Below, piece after piece: positions 1-7,896 of a stretch of 48,141 bases of DNA. The stretch is from Polyangiaceae bacterium. GTDB taxonomy: Bacteria > Myxococcota_A > Polyangia > Polyangiales > Polyangiaceae. The stretch lies in NCBI GenBank assembly GCA_023150915.1, contig JAKLKA010000042.1, positions 1 to 48,141 of the forward strand, written 5' to 3'. The notes below the pieces were generated by a model. That model was not told where the DNA came from, made no database searches, and was given only the letters and a program-made list of their open reading frames with translations. Within the stretch, counting starts at the first letter, position 1. Each line of letters starts with the position of its first letter. The translations under genes and the position numbers were made by a program.

Positions 1-696
1 GCGGGCGGTAGCGGCGCCGCAGGCGGCGCGGGTGGCAGCGGCGGCGCGGGCGGCAGCGGCGCCACGGGCGGCGGCGGCAGCGGGGGCAGCGGCAACTGCA
101 CGCCCCCGGTATCGGGCGGCCAGTGTGACACCTCGCCCCAGTGCGGTTGCACTGGCGCGCAGGCTTGCCAGGTGACCAGCGAGGCGGGGACGACCCAGTG
201 CGTGGCGGCCGGTTCGACGCAGCCGTATTACGCCTGCACCTATTCGACCGACTGCACCAAGGGGTACTCGTGCGTCGGCGGCGCCTGCAAGCTCTACTGC
301 GAAACCAACACCGACTGCAGCGCGACCGCGGGCACCTGCAACCAGGTGATGAAGTCGCCGGCGAACACGCCGATCCCCGGTTGGAAGATCTGCTCGAAGA
401 AGTGCGAGCTTCACAACCCGGCCAGCGCCTGCGGTCCGCTCTTGACGTGCATCCCGATGACCAAGGCGACGCCGCCGTCGAGCGACTGCGGAAAAGCCGG
501 CACCGCCACCACCGCCGGCGCCTGCCTGAACGACAGCTCGGCCTGCGCCCCTGGATATGCCTGCCTGACCAACGGGGATTGCCGCAAATGGTGCCGGGTG
601 ATGTTCAACGACTGTGGCGGAAAGACCTGCCAGGGCTTCTCGACGGGGAATGAAATCGTGATCGACGGAATTACCTACGGAGTGTGCGCCCCGTGA
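1..696 (+). CDS. Cys-rich secreted protein or lipoprotein, C-terminal part (5' end outside window)
   Basis: The frame is open from base 1, so the start and any signal peptide lie upstream. The first ~30 visible residues are an almost pure Gly/Ser/Ala linker, followed by ~200 residues with about 24 cysteines in short CxxxxxC spacings such as CTYSTDC and CETNTDC. This is the style of extracellular disulfide-rich modules common in myxobacterial surface proteins, usually placed after a lipobox and a Gly-rich spacer. No catalytic motif is visible. The stop overlaps the likely start of the cyclic-nucleotide-binding gene downstream, so the two are probably cotranscribed. I cannot assign a function; a cell-surface or secreted location is inferred from the cysteines and linker. 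Confidence 0.75.
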   Translation, partial: AGGSGAAGGAGGSGGAGGSGATGGGGSGGSGNCTPPVSGGQCDTSPQCGCTGAQACQVTSEAGTTQCVAAGSTQPYYACTYSTDCTKGYSCVGGACKLYCETNTDCSATAGTCNQVMKSPANTPIPGWKICSKKCELHNPASACGPLLTCIPMTKATPPSSDCGKAGTATTAGACLNDSSACAPGYACLTNGDCRKWCRVMFNDCGGKTCQGFSTGNEIVIDGITYGVCAP

Positions 697-1205
697 CCGG
701 ACTCCCCAGCAGCGTGGACGTCACCGAGCTGCGCAACATCGGCCTGTTCGGCGCCCTCAGCGACGAGGTGCTCGCGCACCTGGCGGCGTCGCTCACCGTC
801 AGCACGCCCCCGGCCGGGACGGTGGTTTTTCGCGAAGGGGACGACGCACGAGACATGTTCGTGCTCGTCAACGGCGAGCTCGAGGTGCTCAAGCGCAGCC
901 ACCGCGGCATCGACGCCAGGGTGGCCATGCTGGGTCCGGGCGACTGGTTCGGCGAGATGAGCGTGGTCGACGTACAGGCTCGCTCGGCCACCGTGCGCAC
1001 CCTGGCCCCCTCGCGCCTGGTCCGGATCACCACTGCCGATCTCGACGCGCTGTACCGCTACGACGTGAAGTCGTACGCCATCATCGTGCTGAACCTGGCG
1101 CGCGAGCTGAGCCGCCGCTTGCGGGTGGCAGACGGCATCTTGGCTGACTTCATCGCCAACGTGCTCGACAGCTATCTGGTGCGCCGCAGCCCGGCAGCGG
1201 GCTGA
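693..1205 (+). CDS. Cyclic-nucleotide-binding (CRP-type cNMP) domain protein
   Basis: A 170-residue protein made of one cNMP-binding beta-roll. Around residues 45-110 it has the family landmarks: a VVFREGD strand, MFVLVNGELEV, a GDWFGEMSVVD phosphate-binding-cassette-like stretch, and RSATVRT. No helix-turn-helix follows, so this is a stand-alone sensor rather than a CRP-like transcription factor; the C-terminal helix (residues ~125-160) may mediate contacts. GTG at 693 is preferred: it gives a 4-base GTGA overlap with the preceding gene and has GGAG about 10 bases upstream. GTG at 684 is the alternative. Coupling to a Cys-rich exported protein is unusual; whether the ligand is cAMP, cGMP or none cannot be read from sequence alone. 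Confidence 0.85.
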   Translation: MTGLPSSVDVTELRNIGLFGALSDEVLAHLAASLTVSTPPAGTVVFREGDDARDMFVLVNGELEVLKRSHRGIDARVAMLGPGDWFGEMSVVDVQARSATVRTLAPSRLVRITTADLDALYRYDVKSYAIIVLNLARELSRRLRVADGILADFIANVLDSYLVRRSPAAG

Positions 1206-1207
1206 CC

Positions 1208-1606
1208 TCAGTCAGCGGCGCCATCCCCGAGCGGGCCGTCGTCGCTGGCGTCGCTGCCCGCGTCCGGATCGGCGTCGGTGTCGCCGTCGGGCGAAGCGTC
1301 GCCGGCATCGCCCGCATCGCCGGCGTCGCCCGGAGCACCGCCGCTGCCGCCGGTGCCGCTTCCGCCCGCCCCGCCAGAGCCACTTCCGCCCGCCCCGGCG
1401 GCGCCACCGCCCCCGGCGGCCCCGGACCATCCGCCCGCGCCCGCACCCGCGGCCGACCCGCCGCTGCCACCGCTCAGAGAGCCCCCGCTGCCGCCGGACG
1501 CGCCACCGGCGTCTCCGTCGCCCGAGGGGACCTCGGGCTGGGGGTTCAAGTCACAAGCCGCGAACAGCGCCGCGACCCCGAGCAACACGAGCCAGCGATG
1601 GGCCAT
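1208..1606 (-). CDS. Small lipoprotein with CDLNPQP motif and Gly/Asp-rich tail
   Basis: A 132-residue predicted lipoprotein. The N-terminus is a short signal peptide ending in a lipobox-like FAAC, with the lipidated Cys followed by DLNPQPEVP. The rest is low complexity: Gly/Ser/Ala repeats, then an acidic tail of DAGDAGDAGDA type. No folded domain is visible. It shares the Cys-start motif with the neighbouring gene at 1734-2036, so the two are paralogues or draw on a common signal module. A TACGCT box 9 bases before the ATG suggests its own leaderless promoter. Function unknown. Confidence 0.8.
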   Translation of the reverse strand: MAHRWLVLLGVAALFAACDLNPQPEVPSGDGDAGGASGGSGGSLSGGSGGSAAGAGAGGWSGAAGGGGAAGAGGSGSGGAGGSGTGGSGGAPGDAGDAGDAGDASPDGDTDADPDAGSDASDDGPLGDGAAD

Positions 1607-1615
1607 GTGTCAAAC

Positions 1616-1621
1616 AGCGTA
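1616..1621 (-). promoter_or_regulatory. -10-like box TACGCT, extended TGc, 9 nt before the lipoprotein start
   Basis: On the minus strand TGCTACGCT lies with 9 bases between the hexamer and ATG 1606. No Shine-Dalgarno fits in that space, so transcription would begin at or next to the start codon. Confidence 0.45.
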
Positions 1622-1677
1622 GCACGACCTGCGCCAACGAACATCATCTACACAGCCATGTGAGTAGGGCTGCCGGC

Positions 1678-1691
1678 GGCACAGTTGTGCC
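1678..1691. promoter_or_regulatory. Perfect palindrome GGCACAGTTGTGCC upstream of the lipoprotein gene
   Basis: Two 6-base arms around a 2-base centre, lying ~75 bases upstream of the start at 1606 in the gap between the two lipoprotein genes. It could be an operator; it lacks a U-run and is short for a terminator. Confidence 0.25.
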
Positions 1692-1733
1692 ACGCTGCGC
1701 CGCCCGAGCGATCGCAGGCGGCACATGTTCAGG

Positions 1734-2036
1734 TCAGTCGCCGGCGTCCGCGGCGTCGTGCGCGGCGTCCGCGTCGGCCGCCGCGTCGGCATCGTGGCTA
1801 GCGTCCCCGTCCAGCGCCGGGTTGGCCTCGCCGTCGACGCTGCTGTCCGACGCGCCCTGGAAGACGCCGCCGCCGCCGGCGTCTCCGCCGAGACCCGCGG
1901 CGCCACCCAAACCGCCGCCCCCTCCCGCGCCGCCGACCCCGGACGAGGCCGGCAAGTCGGGCTGCGGGTTCAGGTCACAGCCCGCGATGACCAACAGCCC
2001 GAGGGCCGCCCATCCGATCCATCGCCGCACGCTCAC
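1734..2036 (-). CDS. Small lipoprotein paralogue with CDLNPQP motif
   Basis: About 100 residues. A hydrophobic signal (WIGWAALGLLVIAGC) ends in a lipobox, and the Cys is followed by DLNPQPDLP, nearly identical to the next gene downstream. A Gly-rich spacer then leads to an Ala/Asp/His-rich tail. GTG at 2036 lies 5 bases after the tyrA stop; GTG at 2030 is equally possible. It appears to be the third gene of the DAHPS-like/tyrA operon by position, though no functional link is evident. Likely outer-membrane or periplasmic lipoprotein; function unknown. Confidence 0.72.
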   Translation of the reverse strand: MSVRRWIGWAALGLLVIAGCDLNPQPDLPASSGVGGAGGGGGLGGAAGLGGDAGGGGVFQGASDSSVDGEANPALDGDASHDADAAADADAAHDAADAGD

Positions 2037-2041
2037 CAGTA

Positions 2042-2869
2042 TCACCCAGATCGCGCGCGCCGGCGAGCGGCATCGAGCAGCGCCAGCGCCGCGCCAGGTT
2101 GCGACGCCTCGAGATCCGATGCGACCAGTTCGAGCTCGCCGCAGAGCTCGCGCAGCGCGGCGGCGACCTGGTCCGCGTTGGACTCGAAGATGTCCCCCCA
2201 GATCGCCGGGTTGCCCCCCGCCGTGCGCGTGGCGCTCTCGAAGCCCGGGCCCTGGGCGGCCTCGGCGCCTCGGCGCTCGGACAGCACCACCAGGGCGCTG
2301 GCCAAGAGCTGCGGCACGTGACTGGTGAGCGCCACGGCCCGGTCGTGCTGCTCGGCGGTCATGGCCACCACCCGGGCGCCCAGGCTCGCCACCAGCGCGC
2401 GCACCGCCGCCCGGGCCGCCTCGCCCGAGCCCTGCTCGCACACGATCCAGGTCTTGCCGTCGAACAGGTCGGCGCGAGCTTCATCCGCGCCCGCGCTCGG
2501 GCCCCCGGCCAGCGGGTGGCCCAGCACCAGGCGCTCTCGATGCGGCGAGCCCAGGGCACGCGCCGCGATCGCGCGCTTGGTGGACCCGCAGTCGGTCACC
2601 ACACGGGCCCGCTCGAGCACGCGCTCGATCATGCCCGCAATCACGGACACCGGCGCAGCGAGCACCACCAAGTCGGCACTGGAAAGCTCCCGGTCGACCC
2701 CCGGCTCGTCGTCGCTGGCCACCCGCACGTCGGCCAGGGCGCGCACGACCTGGGTGTCGATGATCGCGCTCCGGTCGATGGCGACGACCACCGAGCCTTC
2801 GGTCCGGGCCTTGAGCGCTGCCGCGATCGACGCCCCGATCAGCCCAAAACCGACGATACACAGCCTCAT
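2042..2869 (-). CDS. tyrA: Prephenate (or arogenate) dehydrogenase, TyrA family
   Basis: 275 residues. Oxidative decarboxylation of prephenate or arogenate in tyrosine synthesis, cytoplasmic, NAD(P)-dependent. The N-terminal Rossmann motif GFGLIGAS is at residues ~7-14. GSTKR and the catalytic HPLAGG, then LTSHVPQLLA, match the prephenate-dehydrogenase core, and TAGGNPAIWGDIF matches the C-terminal helical dimerisation domain. The true start is ATG 2869, immediately before the Rossmann strand; it overlaps the preceding gene's stop (ATGA). The upstream coupled partner is a degenerate DAHP synthase homologue, which makes a regulatory pairing plausible. No ACT domain is present in TyrA itself. 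Confidence 0.9.
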   Translation of the reverse strand: MRLCIVGFGLIGASIAAALKARTEGSVVVAIDRSAIIDTQVVRALADVRVASDDEPGVDRELSSADLVVLAAPVSVIAGMIERVLERARVVTDCGSTKRAIAARALGSPHRERLVLGHPLAGGPSAGADEARADLFDGKTWIVCEQGSGEAARAAVRALVASLGARVVAMTAEQHDRAVALTSHVPQLLASALVVLSERRGAEAAQGPGFESATRTAGGNPAIWGDIFESNADQVAAALRELCGELELVASDLEASQPGAALALLDAARRRARSG

Positions 2870-3744
2870 CGCCGTACGGCCGCACCCACTTCGCGCAGTC
2901 GATCGGCCAGGGTCACGGCGTCGTCCCAGCGCAGCGTGGCCGGCACCGAGCTGGGCGCGTCCGCCTTGCCCACCCACACCCGCAAGATCACGCCGTCGGC
3001 GCCCGCGCCGATGGCTGCGCAGGCCACGGCAGCCGAATACCGGGTGCGCTGCGCGATGCTCGCCACGTCGACCACGATCGGAAGATGGGTGCGGATCTTG
3101 GCGCGGGCAATCGCCGCCACTTCGAGGGTGCGCGCGCCGTTCGGATACTCGCCCCCGGCCTCGAGCAGCACCACGCCCGCTTCACGACGCTCCAGCTCGC
3201 GCTCGGCAGCGCCGATCCACTTGTTGGCGCCCCAGCTGGGCGAGCGCTCGACGAACTTGACCTGGCTTGGCGTCGCCGCATGCACGCTGAGTGGAAGACA
3301 GCTCAACGACCCGACGCTCTCGGGCACCACGCGCGCGCGACTGACCGCCGCGTCGAACGGTCGCCCGGCGGCGATGGCATAGCCGTTCTCGCTCGACGCC
3401 GGACCGTCGACCGGGCCGCCGTCGTCGCCACCCAGACCGATGGGCTCGATGGCGATCCACGGCCGCTCGCCGCCGATGATGCCCCACGGCCCTTCGACCA
3501 CGCTGGACGCCTCGCGGAAGCGACGCGAGGCGAGCCGGAACGGCTCACTGACACGCACCACGTCGGCGACCCACTCGAGATCTTTGGCGACTGCCACGTG
3601 CTCTTGCGTCACGTCGCCCACCACGCCCAGCAACGTTCGCGTCTGACCGCTGGAACGGTGAACGTCGAACCCCGCGCCGACCAGAAACGAGATGACCGCT
3701 TCGACAGCGGGCTCGGGAGCATTCGGCTCCATGACGATGACCAT
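2866..3744 (-). CDS. DAHP-synthase-like protein (type I-beta fold, catalytic residues lost)
   Basis: 292 residues. Residues 1-75 match the ferredoxin-like regulatory domain of AroF/AroG I-beta enzymes: MVIVM start, GFDVHRS, LLGVVGD, then SEPFRLASR where the family has PYKLxSR. The barrel keeps spacing landmarks (IGAAERELERR, VVLLEAG, LPIVVD, IGAGADGVILRV), but key residues are replaced: GPCSVE by IEPIGL (~100), the lysine of PVLLKRG by glutamate (~195), the metal His of DPSH by DVASI (~226), and the metal Glu of MIEVH by Arg (~255). It should not be able to bind Mn/Fe in the usual way or make DAHP. ATGA overlap with tyrA. Start at 3744 matches the family N-terminus. Confidence 0.75.
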   Translation of the reverse strand: MVIVMEPNAPEPAVEAVISFLVGAGFDVHRSSGQTRTLLGVVGDVTQEHVAVAKDLEWVADVVRVSEPFRLASRRFREASSVVEGPWGIIGGERPWIAIEPIGLGGDDGGPVDGPASSENGYAIAAGRPFDAAVSRARVVPESVGSLSCLPLSVHAATPSQVKFVERSPSWGANKWIGAAERELERREAGVVLLEAGGEYPNGARTLEVAAIARAKIRTHLPIVVDVASIAQRTRYSAAVACAAIGAGADGVILRVWVGKADAPSSVPATLRWDDAVTLADRLREVGAAVRR

Positions 3745-3753
3745 GGACGAGTC

Positions 3754-3759
3754 AGCGTA
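3754..3759 (-). promoter_or_regulatory. -10-like box TACGCT, extended TGc, 9 nt before the DAHPS-like start
   Basis: TTGCTACGCT followed by 9 bases and ATG 3744 on the minus strand. Same hexamer and spacing as at 1616-1621, with no Shine-Dalgarno. Confidence 0.45.
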
Positions 3760-3866
3760 GCAAATCGCCGCGTCGTCAGGCGGGCGTTCTCCCGTGGCGT
3801 CCGGCGAGCCCGGACGCTATGGTTTCGCCAGCCCCAGTGGACGGCCAAAGTACAGGGCGGGTGCCC

Positions 3867-5453
3867 ATGGCGAGCCAGCCGGACGACCTGATCGGGCAGG
3901 TGGTCGCGGGGCGCTACCGCGTGCTCGGCCGCCTGGGCCAGGGCGGCATGGGGACCGTCTACCTGGCCGAGCACGAGGCAATCGAGAAGAAGGTCGCGCT
4001 CAAGGTGCTCCGCCCCGAGTACTCGGCCAAGCCCGACCTGGTCACGCGCTTCCAGCGCGAGGCCATCAGCGCTTCGCGCATCAAGCACCCGAACGTGCTC
4101 GACGTGTTCGACTTCGGGCAGCTCGACAACGGCTGCTTCTTCTTGGCGATGGAGTTCCTCGAGGGCCGTGACCTCGCCGACGAGCTGGAGAAGAGTCGCG
4201 TGCTCGGCGCCGAGCGCGCCCTGCGGGTGATTCTGCAGGTGTGCAAGGCGCTGGCGGTGGCCCACGGCAAGGGCGTGGTGCACCGGGACCTGAAACCGGA
4301 GAACGTGTTCCTGCAGCTGACGGCCGACGGAGAAGAGACCGTCAAGATCGTGGACTTCGGCATCGCGCAGCTGCGCTCGACCGAAGAGGCGGCGGCCACG
4401 GAGACCTCGCGGCGACGCCTGACCCGCACTGGCATGATCTTCGGCACCCCAGAGTACATGTCGCCCGAGCAGGCCGCGGGCAAGCAGGCCGATCTGCGCG
4501 TGGACATCTACGCCACCGGCATCATTCTCTTCGAGATGCTGACCGGCGCGGTGCCGTTCACCGGCGACACCTTCTTCGCGGTGCTCAACTCGCACATGAA
4601 CAGCCCGCTGCCGCCCATGCGCGCGCTCAACCCCGAGGTGTCCGTCTCGCCCGAGCTCGAGGCCATCATCGGGCGGGCCCTGGCCAAGAACCCGGACCAG
4701 CGTTTCCAGTCGATGCGCGAGCTGGCGGCGGCGCTGATGACCACGCCCGAGGCGGCAGCGCTCGACCCGCTGGCGCGCAAGAGCGCCATCCCCGGCGTCT
4801 CGCTGGCTGAGTTCCAGCGGGCGGAAATGCCCTCGACTCCCGATCTGGGCGCCGATCCCCAGGCCCCGGCGGCCGCCCCCACGGCCCTGCGCGAGAAAGA
4901 TCGCACCGCGCGGGCCGACACCTTGCCCGCGGGCGTGACCCAGGTCGAGGTGCCGCTTCGCCCCGCGAGCAAGGGGATCTGGATCGGGGCCGCCCTGGTG
5001 GTCCTGGTCGGCGGCGGCACGGCTCTGGCGCTCAAGCTGCTTCCGGGCAGCGGGCCCGAGATGTCCGGCGAGCACCAATCCACCTTGCTGGCGAGCGCGC
5101 GCCCGGTCGACAGCGCCACGCCGAGCCCGTCGGTGGTCCCGAGCGCAGCCATCGTGCCCGCCACCACCGCGCACATCACCATCGTCACCGATCCGCCGGG
5201 CGCGGTCGTGACCAAAGAGGGCTTTCAGATCTGCGACACCACCCCGTGCGAGATCGACGTGCAGCGGGACGATCGGCTGACGCTGGAAGCCAAGAAAGAC
5301 AAGCTCAAGGGGAGCGCCAAGGTCCTGGCCAACAACGATCAAACCGTGAACATCAAGCTGACCGCGCCGACCAACGGCAAGGCGGCGCAGCCCTGCTACC
5401 AAGAAGTGATCGAGGGCGAGCTCAAGGTGATGAAGCCCGTTCCGTGCAAGTGA
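3867..5453 (+). CDS. Hanks-type Ser/Thr protein kinase with TM segment and PEGA-like domain
   Basis: 528 residues, membrane-anchored signalling kinase. Kinase domain ~15-290: Gly loop GQGGMG (~24-29), Lys46 in [14 protein letters not shown] with catalytic Asp141, DFG 163-165, [10 protein letters not shown], all intact. A Pro/Ala-rich juxtamembrane stretch precedes one TM helix (~371-391). Outside it lies a PEGA-like beta domain ([12 protein letters not shown]) with two Cys pairs in the last ~80 residues, which may sense envelope ligands. ATG 3867 has an AGGGCGG Shine-Dalgarno 6 bases upstream; ATG 3819 is an alternative without one. The stop overlaps the methyltransferase start (GTGA), so the two are translationally coupled. 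Confidence 0.92.
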   Translation: MASQPDDLIGQVVAGRYRVLGRLGQGGMGTVYLAEHEAIEKKVALKVLRPEYSAKPDLVTRFQREAISASRIKHPNVLDVFDFGQLDNGCFFLAMEFLEGRDLADELEKSRVLGAERALRVILQVCKALAVAHGKGVVHRDLKPENVFLQLTADGEETVKIVDFGIAQLRSTEEAAATETSRRRLTRTGMIFGTPEYMSPEQAAGKQADLRVDIYATGIILFEMLTGAVPFTGDTFFAVLNSHMNSPLPPMRALNPEVSVSPELEAIIGRALAKNPDQRFQSMRELAAALMTTPEAAALDPLARKSAIPGVSLAEFQRAEMPSTPDLGADPQAPAAAPTALREKDRTARADTLPAGVTQVEVPLRPASKGIWIGAALVVLVGGGTALALKLLPGSGPEMSGEHQSTLLASARPVDSATPSPSVVPSAAIVPATTAHITIVTDPPGAVVTKEGFQICDTTPCEIDVQRDDRLTLEAKKDKLKGSAKVLANNDQTVNIKLTAPTNGKAAQPCYQEVIEGELKVMKPVPCK

Positions 5454-6652
5454 AAGCTGGCGCCGGCCGCTTCACCTTTCGCGGCAACCTGCGGGACACC
5501 CGCCACGGTTGGCTGCGGCTGACACCAGCATATTCCCTGCACCTGGTGCGCGAGCTGGTCGCGCGGCGAACGCGAGCCGATCTGCCGGTGCTCGATCCGT
5601 TCTGCGGCACCGGCACGACCCTGCTGGCGTGCAGCGAGCTCGGCGTGCCCTGCGACACGCTGGAGCTGAATCCCTTTCTGGTGTGGCTGGCCCGCGCCAA
5701 GGTTGCCCGCTACGACCCGGCCGCCGTGCGGCAGGCCCAGGCGCTGCTCGAAACCGCCGCCCGCCGGGCCCTGGCGAGCCGCGCCAGCTGTGAGTGGACC
5801 CCGCCGCTCCACAACATCGAGCGCTGGTGGGACCGCGCCACGCTGTGCGCGCTGTCCCGCGCGTGGACGGCGATCCAGGGCGGGGACCTTTCGCCTCGCG
5901 CCCGCGATCTGTGCCGGCTCGCGTTCTGCCGATCGCTGGTCGGGGTCTCGAGTGCCAGCTTTCGCCACCAGTCGATGTCCTTCGCGAAGCCCGTCACCCC
6001 GACCGCAGCCCGCGCCCGGGCGCGGGTGGCCAGCCTGCTCGGCGAGAGCATGGCTTCGCTGGCCCGGGGCGCGGCCTTGCCCCTGCCCAGCACGCGCCGC
6101 CGCGTGGTGCAGGGCGACGCTCGGGCCGTTGCGCAGGCGCTGGGCGGCCGATCCTACGGCACGGTGATCACCTCGCCACCATACGCCAACCGCATGTCGT
6201 ACATCCGCGAGCTTCGCCCTTACATGTACTGGCTTGGCCACCTGAGCGACGGCCGCAGCGCCGGTGAGCTCGACTGGAGGGCGATCGGCGGGACGTGGGG
6301 GCAAGCCACCAGCAACCTGGTCCACTGGCGTGCGCCCGCGGCCGCTCGCCGCGGCTTGTCGAGCCTGGTCCGCAGCATCGCGCAAGAGAGCGCCGTGCTG
6401 TCGCGCTACGTCGAGCGCTACTTCGTGGACATGGCCCAGCACCTCGCGAGCCTGCGCCAGCTGGTGGCCGACGGGGGCTCGATTCACTATGTGGTGGGCA
6501 ACTCGAAGTTCTTCGACGTGGTGGTGCCGGTGGAAGAGCTGCTGGCCGCCGAGATGAAGGCGGCGGGGTTCTCGCGACCCCGCATCGAGCGGCTGCGGAA
6601 GCGCACCAGCAAGAAAGAGCTGTACGAGTTCGCGGTCAGCGCAGCCGGCTGA
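5450..6652 (+). CDS. Solitary DNA methyltransferase (N4-cytosine/N6-adenine type)
   Basis: 400 residues. SAM-binding motif I DPFCGTGTT (49-57) precedes, by ~185 residues, catalytic motif IV TSPPY (241-245), followed by ANRMSYIRELRPY; SPPY is typical of amino-methyltransferases that act on DNA bases. The order (I, long middle segment, IV) resembles the alpha arrangement with the target-recognition region between. No restriction endonuclease is adjacent, so this is an orphan or regulatory methylase. GTG 5450 overlaps the kinase stop. An RNA guanine methylase is a less likely alternative because no THUMP domain is present. The substrate cannot be told from sequence. Confidence 0.8.
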   Translation: MKAGAGRFTFRGNLRDTRHGWLRLTPAYSLHLVRELVARRTRADLPVLDPFCGTGTTLLACSELGVPCDTLELNPFLVWLARAKVARYDPAAVRQAQALLETAARRALASRASCEWTPPLHNIERWWDRATLCALSRAWTAIQGGDLSPRARDLCRLAFCRSLVGVSSASFRHQSMSFAKPVTPTAARARARVASLLGESMASLARGAALPLPSTRRRVVQGDARAVAQALGGRSYGTVITSPPYANRMSYIRELRPYMYWLGHLSDGRSAGELDWRAIGGTWGQATSNLVHWRAPAAARRGLSSLVRSIAQESAVLSRYVERYFVDMAQHLASLRQLVADGGSIHYVVGNSKFFDVVVPVEELLAAEMKAAGFSRPRIERLRKRTSKKELYEFAVSAAG

Positions 6653-6653
6653 C

Positions 6654-7259
6654 TCAGGCGGCTTCGGCCAGAAGCCCGAAGGCGGCCACCCCGAAACGCC
6701 GAAGCTCGCGCCGGATCTCACCCGCGCGGCTGGGCATTCCAGAGAGCGCTGCCACCAGGTCGGCGCACCACGTATCCAGCGTCTCGTCGCAACCCGAGAG
6801 GTCGTCGGATCCCCCGGAAAGCACGGCGCGCCACGCGTTGATCGTCGCCGCCATCGGCGCGCTGACGGTGACCCCCGATCCAGAGCGGGCGGCGTGACCA
6901 CTGGCCACGAGCGCGGCGCACAGCGTCTCTCCGAGGCGGGCGGTGTCGACCACCTGACCGGTCACGAAGTCGGCGAGCACGGCCGCGGCGCGGGTCGCCC
7001 CCGCCCCCAGGGCGACCTTGCCGAGCAGGGCCAGGAGTTGCGCGAAGGCGTCGGGCTCGGCCGCGGTGACCACCGCCTGCGGCACGACGACTTCCACGGG
7101 CGCGAGCGGGGGCGCCGGCTCAGGCGCGGTCGCGACCACCGGCGGGCGCGCCACTGCCCGCGGCCGCCCGGTCGGCGACATCGACACCCACACGGCGCCG
7201 TCGTGCAGCAGCGGGTTGTCGTTGGGCAGCTCCGAGCAAGCGCTTCTCATGCCGCGCAT
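6654..7259 (-). CDS. Hypothetical protein, 201 residues
   Basis: Not recognised. Residues ~30-65 are a Pro/Ala/Val-rich linker; residues ~70-200 look like an all-helical domain with short amphipathic segments (FAQLLALLGKVALG, LADFVTGQVVD, WCADLVAALSG). No signal peptide, TM helix or catalytic motif. ATG 7259 and ATG 7250 are both possible starts; neither has a clear Shine-Dalgarno. It converges with the DNA methyltransferase with a one-base gap, leaving no room for a terminator between them. Codon use is like that of its neighbours, supporting a real gene. Confidence 0.65.
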   Translation of the reverse strand: MRGMRSACSELPNDNPLLHDGAVWVSMSPTGRPRAVARPPVVATAPEPAPPLAPVEVVVPQAVVTAAEPDAFAQLLALLGKVALGAGATRAAAVLADFVTGQVVDTARLGETLCAALVASGHAARSGSGVTVSAPMAATINAWRAVLSGGSDDLSGCDETLDTWCADLVAALSGMPSRAGEIRRELRRFGVAAFGLLAEAA

Positions 7260-7326
7260 TTCAGGCGCCCGCGGCCGGTTCGGCCAACAAACCCGGGGCG
7301 CGCGAGCGTCCAGCGCCGACCCACGC

Positions 7327-7332
7327 TATCCT
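7327..7332 (+). promoter_or_regulatory. -10-like box TATCCT 7 nt before the lipoprotein start
   Basis: CTATCCTCGCCCGC leads straight into ATG 7340. No Shine-Dalgarno lies between, consistent with a leaderless transcript. Confidence 0.45.
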
Positions 7333-7339
7333 CGCCCGC

Positions 7340-7870
7340 ATGCGTATCGTCTCCGTGTTGGTCGCCGTGTGCGCCCTGGGGTGCTCGGCGAACCCTCCCC
7401 CGCGCTGGCAAGAAGGCGGGTCCCCGCTGGTGATCAGCCCTGCGCGGTGGGATCGCCCCGACGACGACTCGATCCAGATCCACGCCGATGGCAAGGTCAC
7501 CGAAGACGGCTCGCTCTTGTTCGTGATCGACCGCGCCGGGCGCGTGGTGGACAAGGACTACGAGCCACTGGCCATCGTGCTGCCCGACGGTCACGTTGGC
7601 GGCCCCGACAACACCCTGCTCGGGCGCATCGGGCACTCGAACGCCGCCCCGCCGGGGTCGGCGGCGGCGTGGCTCGCGGTCATGCCGAACGGCCAGGTGG
7701 TGCGCTTCGACGAAGAGGGCGACCGCCACGACGCCGGCGTCTGGTACGGCTGTGAAGGCCCGCAGAAACGCACCTGCACGCTGGTTTCGCACGTGCTCTG
7801 GGTGCAAGACTGGGCGCGCCGTTCGCGCGGGGGCGTCTCGGTCGGCGTGGGCGTGATGATGACGCCCTGA
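7340..7870 (+). CDS. Putative lipoprotein, 176 residues
   Basis: The N-terminus MRIVSVLVAVCALGCS is a short signal peptide with lipobox ALGC, so the mature protein should start at Cys15. The mature part is hydrophilic, with repeated beta-like strands carrying G-D-G turns (IHADGKVTEDGSLLF, VMPNGQVVRF) and two Cys near the C-terminus (YGCEGPQKRTC), possibly disulfide-bonded. No known domain recognised. It stands alone in front of serS, 26 bases away, so read-through is possible. Role unknown; envelope location inferred from the lipobox. Confidence 0.75.
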   Translation: MRIVSVLVAVCALGCSANPPPRWQEGGSPLVISPARWDRPDDDSIQIHADGKVTEDGSLLFVIDRAGRVVDKDYEPLAIVLPDGHVGGPDNTLLGRIGHSNAAPPGSAAAWLAVMPNGQVVRFDEEGDRHDAGVWYGCEGPQKRTCTLVSHVLWVQDWARRSRGGVSVGVGVMMTP

Positions 7871-7896
7871 GCCGAATTGGTTAGAACCCCGGCACC

